NCBI GenBank assembly: GCA_025201705.1
Contig: MU616792.1
Coordinates: forward strand, 1-41,829
Reading direction: 5' to 3'
Source of the DNA: Dissophora ornata
Lineage: Eukaryota; Mortierellomycota; Mortierellomycetes; Mortierellales; Mortierellaceae
Length of the DNA: 41,829 nt
In this document: positions 22,193 to 32,675 of the stretch, piece by piece
Position numbering within the stretch: position 1 is the first letter of the stretch
Layout: every line of letters begins with the position of its first letter
Notes under the pieces: model-generated
Told to the model about the DNA's origin: nothing
Seen by the model: only the letters and a program-made list of their open reading frames with translations
Database searches by the model: none
Position numbers and translations under genes: made by a program

Positions 22193-22783
22193 GGTAAGTC
22201 AGAACGTCAAAACTCACATCTGCGTTTGCAGTTTCCAGCCATCAAGAGTCCCAGAATTGGGGCAGCAAGAGCTTGCTTGCATTAAATATTTCGGCCAATC
22301 AGGGAATATCAGCTGCGATCTCTACAATCTATCAACATGGTAAAACAAGGACTCGTCTTGTATCACCTGTGCTTCGTGGATGGCCCCACTCATGATAGCC
22401 TGGCAACGATTGGCATTCGTAGTTGTAACCAATCTGGCAAGCTCTCTGGCTTGAGTCGATAGACTGGTTTATGCTCGTTGACTTCAGTTTGAATGTCTAG
22501 TCGGTAAGTTAACCCCTAGAGAATATCATAACACCCATAGCATGTCATCTCCAATGTAGTATTTTATTCATTGCTCTGATATTGATCCAACTCCAGCAGC
22601 CCCAAGTCTGCCACAAAGAGCTTTTAAGTCATAGCTCGTATAACAAGCCTATTGAGAAGTTACCTGCAAGCACTGCACCTCATAACGAATAGCCCTGGGC
22701 GCCTCCAGCCATTATGTAGCCGCCATTAATGCTGACGATAGGACTTAAATTCATATTGCGCATTTGCCTCCAGGCATATAGAA
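22193..22783. other. Intergenic, no gene seen
   Basis: AT-rich sequence without a supported frame or clear repeat. Confidence 0.5.
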
Positions 22784-23336
22784 CTACACAGGTGGTGTGT
22801 GAAAAATGAGAGAGGAGAATTCCAAATCTTCATCTTCGGAGCCATGTCCTACATCTTCTTCTTCTTCAAGATCGCCACCTGCAAACCAATCCTTGTCCTC
22901 CGAACCGGCATCCTCCGAATCTTCATCAACGGTCTCGGAACCTAAACCCTCGTCTGCCAGTTTCAAATACTTCTCAGCCGCCAACTTGTCTGTTACTTCA
23001 GTTGCTGTCTCATCATACAGCTCCTACAGAATACAACTGGCGTCAGTGAGAAGGAAAAAAACGAACTGTTTTCATCAACATAAATTGCTCATAATCCCTA
23101 CCAGAAGGTTCTTGAGGATGTTGGCCTGGTAGGTAAGGAAAGGGATCCACTCCTCTGTAGCCGCCGGTAATATAAGCCTTTGATATGCCTTGCCCGCAAC
23201 ATGGATCGACCGCCACCCTCGAACCGCCACGACATCGGCTGTCAAACCTGCAAGTATCAAAGTATTAAAGACCAACATATAGTCTTCGCATGAACTTGTC
23301 ATACTGTATGGATTGTCGCTCTTGCAACTCCACCAT
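22784..23336 (-). CDS. Unknown protein (probable C-terminal gene piece) with very acidic tail
   Basis: Model: exons 23336-23273, 23247-23102 and 23023-22784, 149 aa, all phases closing. The second intron (78 nt, GTAGGG...CTGTAG) is convincing and gives the continuous helix ILKNLLELYDETATEVTDKL. The first would be only 25 nt (GTCTTT...TTGCAG), yet its removal restores RRLYVGLTADVVAVRGWRS; see findings. The body is helical (IHVAGKAYQRLILPA, WIPFLTYQANI). The last 60 residues are dominated by Asp, Glu and Ser, as in nuclear or chromatin-associated tails. I do not recognise the family. The 5' end abuts a Fanzor-like tail on the opposite strand, so upstream exons may have been lost and the ATG at 23336 may be accidental. 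Confidence 0.4.
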
Positions 23337-23345
23337 AATCAACCT

Positions 23346-23516
23346 CGTGAGCTTGGCCACAACATGTGCAATGCCATTCGAGGACATCTGCTCAACCAAC
23401 AGCGGCCACTCTATCTCCAGCCAAAAGACATAAACGGGACAAACCCCTGGCAAGTCGCGGTAGAGTCAAACGAAAGGCACCTTGTCGAGTGGACGGACAC
23501 TGGCCGTGGATAATAG
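23346..23516 (+). pseudogene. C-terminal tail of a Fanzor/TnpB-type nuclease, orphaned
   Basis: The plus frame reads GHNMCNAIRGHLLNQQRPL, then YLQPKDINGTNPW, ending at TAG 23514-23516. It is clearly homologous to the tail of the copy at 39440-40170 (GHSIANLLRDHLINQQRPL, then YLQP). Seven of eight base differences across the shared LLNQQRPLYLQ segment are synonymous in this frame, so plus was the coding strand. In TnpB/Fanzor proteins this region follows the zinc ribbon and the last RuvC motif. Nothing upstream on this strand resembles the rest of the protein. It is therefore a rearranged or 5'-truncated remnant joined to the minus-strand gene piece at about 23340. Confidence 0.55.
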
Positions 23517-23518
23517 AC

Positions 23519-23655
23519 ATTTGTAGTAATTTAGTATCGACATTTTGTAGTAAATGATTTTATCGTTTCGGTGACGTAGATGTCATCGGCGACGCAGATG
23601 TCATCGGCGACGTAGATGTCATTTCGGTGACGTAAATGTCATTTCGGTGACGTAA
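23519..23655. repeat. Two tandem-repeat blocks, the second with five TGACGT-type units
   Basis: 23519-23565 holds two imperfect copies of a 23-bp unit (ATTTGTAGTAATTTAGTATCG-like). 23566-23655 holds five units of 18-20 bp, each based on TCGGTGACGTAGATGTCAT with C/G variants. Four units keep GACGTA, and three carry TGACGTA, which resembles half of a CRE/ATF site. The block ends about 50 bp upstream of a TATA box. Confidence 0.85.
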
Positions 23656-23708
23656 TTCTCGCGCCCATTGTTCTGGCGTTTGTGCTTTTTGTTTATAATT
23701 TTGAACAC

Positions 23709-23717
23709 TATAAAAAA
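23709..23717 (+). promoter_or_regulatory. Orphan TATA box with CT-rich initiator
   Basis: TATAAAAAA is followed by ACTCAACTCATCGCG and a long C/T-rich run (about 23745-23795), the layout of strong fungal promoters. AAAG-GTATGA near 23802 could be a first splice donor. No good coding frame follows. Confidence 0.45.
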
Positions 23718-25003
23718 TTGATCAACTCAACTCATCGCGTTTCTTTTCTTCGCACTGTTTCCTCTTCCTCCTCCTCCACCTTCCTTTCCCCAGCAACTGA
23801 AAGGTATGAAAAAAATCCTACAACACCACTTCGCCACAGTTAAACATTAAGAAATAGAACCGACGACGATGACTTGATCGACCCATTTAAAGTCATTCCT
23901 GAATTGCCATTGTGTTGAGCAACTACAGTTTCAGCCTTGTCTGAGTCCTTTCTCTCTTCTTTGATATCTATAAAGGATCATAAGTATGGATCGAATGTCG
24001 ATATTGACCTTTTGTCATTTCTATTCTCGTTCACAGGGATAGTAATGCAGGGCGCTAGGATTTATTTCTCGGAATGAAAGCCAAAAAAAAATAATCGTAC
24101 GTGTTCATCAATATCCCCTCAAGTTCCTTTGCTTCCAATGTGTCTGCTATTAATGATTGTAACGCATGACGGGCGGTCGGAATGTGTTCGTACAAACACG
24201 TCAATTATGTCGAAATGTCATGCTTCTGAAATTTACATACTCCACATCACCTTTTATTTTGGACGTGTTCAAAGCTGATTGCAACGAGCAATTGAAGATT
24301 AACCTTGTTGTCTCTTCGCCTTGCATCCGTATTTTCAGATCGAATAGCACCTGTGGTCAATTCGAGATTCAATTTTTTCGATTTGGATATTCGTTCGTGG
24401 CGCTCAATTGCTCTGTGAATGGTAAGCATTTTTAAAACCTCTTTTCTCTCTCCCCCCTTCGTTGCTTTTGATTCGCTACAAAGATGAATATTAAGCATGT
24501 CAAGCTCAACAATCTGAAATGGATGGAGACCCCATCCGTAAAGTTGTGACTATTCTAAACCTGAGACCCTTTGTCAAAAGCAACAATGAACCTGAATCCT
24601 TCAGTCAAAGACCTGTTGTGAGAAGAGAACAATTCTGACCAATTGCTTTCTGATTTGATATATCCATTTTAGATGCTTGTTCGACCTCGGTTGCATGTTG
24701 AGTCGTCATTAGCGGCGATGGGGTTCTCAAGGTAAGTTCGGATCTTAGATGAATAAAGTAGAAATGGATACAATAAAGACACGATTCACGATACAAAACT
24801 TGATGCAGATGTTCCGGTGGTCAAGTCACAGGATTTAAGGGAATGTTGAACCAACGGTCCAAGAATATTAGGAATGTGGGGGGTGCATCATCAAAACGTG
24901 ACACAATAATGAAACGAGGGGCAGGGGCTTTTTTTTATTCCTCCCGACAATTCCCACCACCTTTCACCATTCCGTTCCATTTTTACCATTGCCGACAATA
25001 ACT
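23718..25003. other. Region downstream of orphan promoter, no convincing gene
   Basis: The only frame of note is plus 24166-24435 (89 codons, begins ACGCATGACG; includes FKADCNEQLKINLVV and a GTGAATG-GTAAGC donor near its end). It has no recognisable domain or partner exon. It may be decayed coding sequence or a non-coding transcript. The stretch from about 24900 is the T-rich promoter flank of the next gene. Confidence 0.4.
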
Positions 25004-25758
25004 ATGAAGAATCAGCCATTGCATTCACGTCTCAACCACTCATCTGGCTCACTATTTGTGCTGTCTACAAAGTCCACAGGGATCATTGCGGCTGTCGCGG
25101 TCGGACTGGCGGCAGCTGCGCGTCCCTATGCTCAGAAAATGAGTAGCGGAGGACTATTAATCTCCATGGGCGCGCTGCAGTGCGGTTGGCTCGGCGCCAA
25201 CCTGGTAAGGAATTGTACTGGGAATTCAAGAGGATTTGCTAGGCCAATTTACGTGGAAGCACTCGTATAAAGAGCGACTACCTAAGACCTCTTTTACTGC
25301 ACTTTATACAGGCCATATCCTTTTTGGAGGCACCTATAAAGTTCCTGGCACCAACGCCGGCACGTCGTAGCCTCATAGATGTTGGGCGCCATGTGTTTTC
25401 GGCATTCAATAAGGTTGAAGTAATCCTTGCAGCATTTGATCTTTTGGGCTGGTACCTCCTCACGCAACGCTCCTTAGTCGCACCTCTACCAACCTCAGCG
25501 GCGCCAGGGCTTTTGGGACAGCTGAAAATGGGATGGCGACAATGGCTTCGATTTTCACCAGGGCTGATCGTTTTCGTGTTCGAGAGCTTCACGTTCTTGC
25601 CGGTGATGAGAGGAGTGGGAGCACGGTTTATTGAAGGACAACCGGTGGAGAAGAACAACAGAGCACACGTCGTATATGTGGCCCTGGAGGCAATCAAGGT
25701 CGCGACGCTGGCTGCAAGCACTGCGAGCATCGGGCAAGCACTTTTGCAGTTGATTTAA
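25004..25758 (+). CDS. Polytopic membrane protein of unknown function
   Basis: Exons 25004-25204 and 25312-25758, joined in phase 0 by a 107-nt intron (GTAAGG...ATACAG), give 215 aa. The start is the first ATG of the frame (AACTATGAAG). About five hydrophobic segments are visible: STGIIAAVAVGLAAAA, GLLISMGALQCGWLGANL, VILAAFDLLGWYLL, FSPGLIVFVFESFTFLPVM and a C-terminal VVYVALEAIKVATLAASTA stretch. Charged loops (PTPARRS, FIEGQPVEKNN) separate them. There is no signal peptide beyond the first helix. I do not recognise the family. The size and even spread of helices fit a small integral membrane protein of the ER or mitochondria, but that is inference. It is co-directional with NEDD1, 218 bp upstream of that start codon. 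Confidence 0.65.
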
Positions 25759-25976
25759 AGAACCATGCCCCACGAACTGGCACAAATAAAATAGCGTGAA
25801 ATTGGAACAATGTCGATACTGCACGTGATGGATGTATGGCGGTGACATTTTTTTTTTTCCCTTCTGATTGCCGCAAACATCGTTCAACCTTCTTTCGCGA
25901 GCATTCCTGCGCGACACATCCTTTGACGCGACAGCAACAGAAGACGACCAGAAAAAAAGGGACTCCGAATCGCTCC

Positions 25977-28900
25977 ATGGAAACCTCGTCACAGCTACCG
26001 TCTCGCCCGGTTTTCCAACGGAAACGGAGCTACTCAACCACAGCCTATTCATCCCGTGAAGAAGAAGCCTTGTCCCATTCCAACAACAATAGTAGTAACA
26101 ACAACAATGCACCGGCGCCACAGCCAACGAGTCTATTAGCCACAGCCATAGGAACCCAGGTCTTGACTTACGAGTTTATTAACAATGGGACGGTCCACCC
26201 GACAGCAGCAGCAAAACAGCAACAACCACAGCAACCGCCCATTGCGGTGCCTGGACAGTATGAAGGAATTCAAATGTCGAACGAGAGGACCGCGTTTGGC
26301 GTGTCAAGTCTGAAGTGGAGTCCTGACAGTACGTACTATTGTCCTCTCTTCAGTATGTGCGGAACTAATGTTGGTAAGTAACTCAAAATGATAACTGTTA
26401 TATTCTCTTCCCTTGTGTTCTTCATCGTCTAGACTCGATGCTGGCAGTCGAGGCACATGATGGACGGATATATCTTCACGACAACAGAGGGAGATTCCAG
26501 GAGACTCTTGTCAAAGAACCCGTCAACGAGGTAAAAAGGAGGGAGCGGAAGCCTTGGTTTTCCGCCGAAGGCAGGATATAAAGACGACGCGACTAATATG
26601 TTTTCATTCTATTTGACAGGCGTCACGCTCAGGGACCCATAGATGCGCAATGTCATGGGCGCCAAAGCCTCAGCGGCTATACTTCGCAAACGGAAACACA
26701 GTTATGACCTGGGATTCTTCAACAAAACGAACAGCAGAGTCTTTTGAGGTATGCATAGAAATGCACCCATTAGAAGTTGATCTGGGGGATATTTTGATGC
26801 AGCAGTGTTTTCGGCGTCTTTCTCACTAGAGCCATTGTTGGCCCTCGTCTTGTTTATTAGATGGCATCGCGGATCAATGCGCTCGCGATCAACTCAGAGG
26901 ACATTTTGTTGGCTGTTGGACAGAATACAGGAAGCGTGGATGTAGTGAATCGTGCAACAGGAGTTAGTACAAAACTGGAAACCCCGAAATCGCTGGTGAG
27001 TATTCAGACTTACGAGCTGTGCCTGAAGCAAAATTCAAATCATTACCCCTGTATTAACCTATAAATATCGTTGTTTTTATAGATCATGGCGAGACTGGAA
27101 TACTCGACGTTCAACAAATCAATACTAGGTGGCGTTGGAAACGATGGCATACTACGACTCTGGGATACAGGATCGAACGGATCTCCCGCTATCTACCATA
27201 GCTTCACGCCTACGCACGAAGTCCCCATCAGCGGCATGGCCTTCAGCCCCTTTAACCGCTACCTGATTTGTACAGCTGGCCTGGACAAACGGTACGCGCT
27301 TTACGATGTTGAGAAGCGGAACGTAGTCAAGAACACGGTGACCGATTATGCGTTGACGTCTGTGGCCTTCAAAAACGACGGAATCTCGATGGCGTTTGGG
27401 ACGGACCAAGGAAAAGTGTTGTTATACGATTTGAGATCGACAAGTAGACCGATTTCAATCGTGGACACAAGGGTGAATGCGCCAGTAACTGCCGTGCATT
27501 TTCAAGGGAAGCAACAGAGCGCATCAGGGTCCGGGTCGACGAAGAGGCACCAGACCATCAATGGACATGCGCTGAAAAGGCAGAACTCTGCAGGATCCAA
27601 AACATCGATATTTTCGATGAAGAGTTCTATGGCGATGGACGCAGGAGGCACTACGACAAATGCCTCGACTGGCCTAGGAGATGCCAATACGGGCAATTTG
27701 GCAAATTCAATACCTACCAGACCAGCGCCTATAAAAACAGCGACACTCAGCTATCCAGCGCTCAATCAGCTCACTGGTAATGGCACGTCATACCCTACGC
27801 GGGTGCAATCTGTAGGTGCAAACAGCGGAAAGGGCATCATGGAGTTGTTTTCGAAGCAGACCACAGATTCACCAGCAACAGTAACTATCACTTCGACAAC
27901 CCAAGAAAAGACGCCATATAAGCCGAGACGACCTTCCAGCTCTACCGGCAGTTCCTCCGCGAACACGAAAGCAACGTTGTCATCGAAGCCTACGACACCA
28001 TCTACAGCTGGACCAACGTCCGATGGAACAACAGTAGGAGGACATACTTCCACACCGACAACGCCTTCGAGGGAAGGCTCAAATGCCTTGGGTAGCGGCA
28101 ACAACGACAACAACAGCAACAGCTACCCGAACTCGAGGACAGTTTCTCCATTTGCGTTCCAGGTCATGCAAGCTCATTCACCATCGGATGAGAGTTTCAC
28201 GTCCTCCTCATCTGTCAATACCCCGCCCGGCTCACCGGGTGCTGCACCAACATCTATGGAACCGCTATCGAACAGTCAGAGCCATCTAAGACACCATCAT
28301 TATCAACCCCCCTCCGCGGATCCGACGTCGAAATCACCTTCACGAGTCTCGAGAGCGAAGCGTCGGAAATCGTTCGGGACGTTGTTGGCGTCGGGCGGGG
28401 TGGCTTCTATGCCAGGGACGCCTGATAATATGTTCTCGGAGGAGAGGATGGAGGTCCTGAGAGGGCAGATCGTGGATCGAGTGCGAAATGTCTTGCTGGA
28501 CCAACCAGCGGATTCGACAGCGATGGAAGGGGTGACAGTAGCAGGGACGAGCGGCGCGATGGCGGCCACGCAGGATGAGATTCGCACATGGCAGAAGCCA
28601 GTTGTAGGATCAACAGTAGCGGCTGCTCAGCCACGATTAGTGTCTAAACCAAAGGTGCCAGTGAAGAACTTGTGGCTGCAGGTCGGACAAGAAGACAATG
28701 GTGCAGGGAGTTCTAGCCGTTCATTAGCAACAGCATCGTCGTCCCTAAAAACATCGTCTAAAATCCTGGCACAATCGGCGTTATCGGTGTCGACTTCAAC
28801 ACCAACATCAGTACCGTCATCTGCTGCAGCGACGGAATCTCTTCAGGCCGGAAAATCTTCAACTTCATCATTTCCTTCAAAGATCCTGGAAGGTGTAATC

Positions 28901-29095
28901 GATGGCTGCTTGATGGAATTTCGGGCAGGGATCCGAAACGATATCCAGAACATGCATCTAGAGCTATTACGGCAATTCCAGATCCAAAAGATGGAGATGG
29001 AGGGACTTTTAAAGCAGTATACAGACACAAAGGAACTGAAAGAGGAGAACGAGAGGCTTCTGGAGGAGAACCGGAGGTTGCGGATGAATTATTGA
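25977..29095 (+). CDS. NEDD1: NEDD1/GCP-WD homologue, gamma-tubulin ring complex adaptor
   Basis: Five exons: 25977-26328, 26433-26530, 26620-26748, 26861-26995 and 27083-29095, all GT-AG with closing phases, giving 908 aa. Residues about 95-400 are WD40 repeats (SLKWSPDNSMLAVEAHDGRI, GVGNDGILRLWDTG, YLICTAGLDKRYALYDVEKR, SVAFKNDGISMAFGTDQG). The middle is Ser/Thr/Pro-rich and probably disordered, and may be phosphorylated by mitotic kinases. The last 70 residues match the NEDD1 C-terminal helix that binds the gamma-tubulin ring complex: FRAGIRNDIQNMHLELLRQF, QKMEMEGLLKQY and a closing coiled coil ENERLLEENRRLR. Role by family: targeting gamma-tubulin complexes to spindle poles and spindles. 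An in-frame upstream ATG (25836) would add 47 residues; I prefer 25977. An alternative exon 1 donor (GTAAGT at 26374) would insert 15 residues and break the first WD repeat. AATAAA follows at 29144. Confidence 0.9.
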
Positions 29096-29519
29096 AGAAG
29101 TTAACATTTCGCATTCGCATTTTGTACAAAGGACTTGTTGTAAAATAAAGGTGACATCTTTAAGCCAAATCGCCGAGCGTGAAGTTGAAATGACATGAAC
29201 CGGGCGGCGCGTCTTTATTGTTGTGTGTATTGGCTCCTCTCGAATTTTAAGCCTGAGCTAGATTCTCGAGTCAAATGCCAACACACATACTACATTCGTG
29301 GCACTGTGCTCTGCTCCACACAGAGGTTTTACGTGCCGCGCTAGAGTCCAACTGGCCAAGCATCGTTGTCGAGAAGACGTAACGTAGCCAAGGTCATATT
29401 GGTTACACCATTGTGGTCACGGCTCCTCTCTTGGTTGAAGCCCGGACACTGGATCACCCGAAGTAACACCACCACCCTTTTTAATAGTCCATCAGTCAAT
29501 TAGATCATAGCCAAACACC
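29096..29519. other. Convergent 3' flanks
   Basis: Holds AATAAA for NEDD1 (29144-29149, plus) and AATAAA on the minus strand (29219-29214) for the Kelch-kinase gene. No gene seen. Confidence 0.55.
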
Positions 29520-32500
29520 CTAAGACTTGATCTTGCTGTACAGGTACTCCGAAGCCTACCGACAGAGGGTGGGAAGAAGACAGCACGAAGATATTAAAGA
29601 AACGTTCATCAAGTCAGACAAGCAATACCTTGCCAAATACGGATACAGAGCAAAAAACTAACCAGAACTTGAGTTATGGTGGCGCGACGTTGAGGATCGG
29701 GGTGCAAAAGCATGCAGATCAATGCCCTTGCGTTCTTGTCTGGAACAGCCTGCTCGAAAAACGGAATTTCTAGCTCTTGGGTGCTACTCCATCGCAAGCC
29801 ATTCGCTAGTGAAGGCGTGTCCGGTGAAGGATGGGCAAGGAAGTGGAGCACAGTCTCGTCAGAGAGCGAAAGCGGGAAGAGCGGTCGTGTCGCGAATAGC
29901 TCCTAAGAAACGGTAAAGTGCAATTCAGTGAGCTTATCCCACATAGACATACTAAACATTCAAACAATCAGAGTAAGCATACATAAACCAAGCATCCAAA
30001 CGCCCAGAGATCGATGCTAAAGTTCGCCGTGACACCTGACGAGGCCTGCTTATCAGCCATCGTGCCCCTCGCCACCTCTGGTGGACAGTACCGCACCGTG
30101 CCGATCCCGATACACTCTTCCCTCGCTACGCGCGAGGACTCCATATCAATAAGCTTCCACTGTTGTCGAGGATCATCGCGGTTGTGCATCACATTCGATG
30201 GCTTCAGATCGCAATACACAATCCTCTTGGAATGGCACCACGTCAAACATCTCAGCACACCTTTGATAATATCTTTGATATACCCCTCATCCAGCGCAGG
30301 TCCAGACCGATACAGCCCCGGGCCCGTAAGATCTAACGTCTCGTTTTCCTGAGCCTGTTCGCGTAGCGCCACCTTTTTGGCTTTCCTCGCGTTCTTCAGC
30401 ATCTGCGCCAGCGTCTCATCCAAACGTTCCAGAATTGTCAGTCGAATCTTTGCTGGCTTGTTGGGATCGTCAGTCTCGGATAAGACCAGAGTCGCAACAT
30501 GCTTTAGATCCACAATACAGGGACCACGTAGCCTTCTCAGAATTCGGCATTCTCGCTCCCATGCCTCCTTCCTTGCGAATGACTTGATCACAATGGGGTG
30601 TTGAGTATCAGAATCAATTGCAAACAGAATGTCATTTGCTTCTCCGTGGATCGGACTTGGTGACTTGGAGAGTTTGTAACGCGCAGGCAAGTTTTGGACC
30701 AAGGCTAAAAGCGCAGGGTTATCCAAAGTTGTGTATGTGGTTGAGGATTTGGTGGTTGAAGTTGAAGTCGTGTCCTTGCGTCGAAGATCTGAGGTTTCTA
30801 GTGCGTCAGCGGCACCCTGTGGCTCATTTTCCTGCTCGCTCTGACTACGAGGCTGGATTGAACCGCTGTTGCGGTAATTCGACAACAATGTATCATCTTC
30901 GCTGGACCGACCTACATCAAGGCCGGAGCACATCAGCGTGACCCTGTCCAGAGGACTCACAGAGTTGAACAGCGTTGTATCCCGCGGGCTGGACGATCCC
31001 TCCCGATTCAGTATCTCAGTCGATGTTGCAGCTGCGAGGGATGTTGATCCAGGGCCGATAGAAGATCCATTTTCTGTCTGAACCGAGATTCCACTAGGAT
31101 CCTTCCTGCCTGTCCGCGATCCTCCCGGTGGATGAATCACCATTGGTATCCTTTGCGAACTGGCACCTCCAAGACTTCCAGTCGAGTGCCCTAGCGATCT
31201 CTGTGTAGCGGAAGTGCCATGGACACGAGTGGGTATATATCGCAGCGTGGGCACACTGCGGTTGTTTTCCCGCTGATCAAACGACAGGGACGAAGCAAAT
31301 GTCCATCGGTCGGCATCCTCTTCATCGTCCTCTGCCAAATAAGCTGGATAATATGGATCCGAAGAGATGGAACTTACGTGGGCACCCCCGGATCCCGTCG
31401 TTGTTGTTGGCTCGCTCTCCTTCTGGGATATACTGCGAGGGTGTTGATGCTGTTCGGAAGATCGACTGGACTCTGCTCTGTTCGAATCCTGCTCTGTCGT
31501 AGCGAAAGCGACCATCGACTGCATGGGATAGCCTTGCGGTGGTATCGATTTCCGGATGGCAGCATTCTGCGACCGTCTTCCAAGGGACGATGCCGATTCC
31601 CTGTCCGTAATGCTATGGTAACTCGGCTTGTCCTCCGCTACCACATCTCGTGCTGGCTCACCATCCATCAAGAAACTGGCCGTGCCCTGAGACCCTCTAG
31701 CGAGATCTTGTTTCTTCCTTGCAGACCTTCGCCTGAAGAGCAGGAATCCGATAAACGCTGCAATCAAGGCCAGACTGCCACAGACGACGCCTAGAGTGAG
31801 GGGTAAGTTGGTACCCTTGGTCCCAGATCCACCTTCTACAGGTGGTTGTGGTAATGGTGCACTCGAGGTCGCCTCCTTCGAGGAGGTCCATTGCCAGGCT
31901 ACCGTATCCAGAATATAAATATTTGTGTCGTTTGGTAAGGGCGCGCCATATCCTCCCCAGACAAGCATGTTGGTGCCATTAAGAAGAGCTGAGTGTCCTG
32001 TCCTTGGTCCTGGCCCCATTTGCTTGTTGGTCGTGATTCTGTTCCAGACCCATTGAGTGTTAGATGCGTCCAGGACCCATACATCATCGTCCAAGGGCCC
32101 ATTTGGTCCTCCGCCTATCAAAGCAAGGAGTTTAAGAGCGTGTACGCGTCAAGAGCCATAGCAGGTAGATGGTTTTCTGCTCATTGTTTGTTGTTTGTTG
32201 AAGCGGTTGAGTGCATACATGTACAGTAGGTGGCGCTGGCGGAGAGATTGTCTGAGCCAGAGGGTATGTCTGGCGGAGTATGTGCGCTTGTGATACCGAG
32301 ACAACAAACAAACAATGATGCTGGAAATGTTATCCCTTACCGTAGACAATCATTGTGTTGTTGAGACACACGGCGGAATGGCCCTTCCTGGCCGATGGCA
32401 CTGTTCCGCCGACGCCCGGGTCGACAGGCACTGACAAGCGCCACACCTCGAGATTGAGGTCGAACGTGTGGACATTGTTGTAGGCAGAACTTGCTTGGTC

Positions 32501-32638
32501 GCTACCGCCAAAGATTGCCATCATGTTGAGTCCCGTGAGTCGGCACATAGTGTGATACATCAAGGATGGTCCGTTGGCGATGGATGTCCACTGGAAGGTG
32601 CTTTCATCCTACACGGGTTAACCGTAGTTAGTGCTTCT

Positions 32639-32675
<37 letters not shown>

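Noticed and set aside
23313..23453. Minus frame containing YVFWLEIEWPLLVEQM as N-terminal part of the acidic-tail gene
   Set aside because: The base differences to the homologous stretch at 40050 are synonymous on the plus strand, so plus is the coding strand of this part.
26329..26374. Longer NEDD1 exon 1 ending at GTAAGT (26374)
   Set aside because: It would insert 15 residues (STYYCPLFSMCG...) into the first WD repeat; the GTACGT donor at 26329 gives an intact repeat. Kept as an alternative only.
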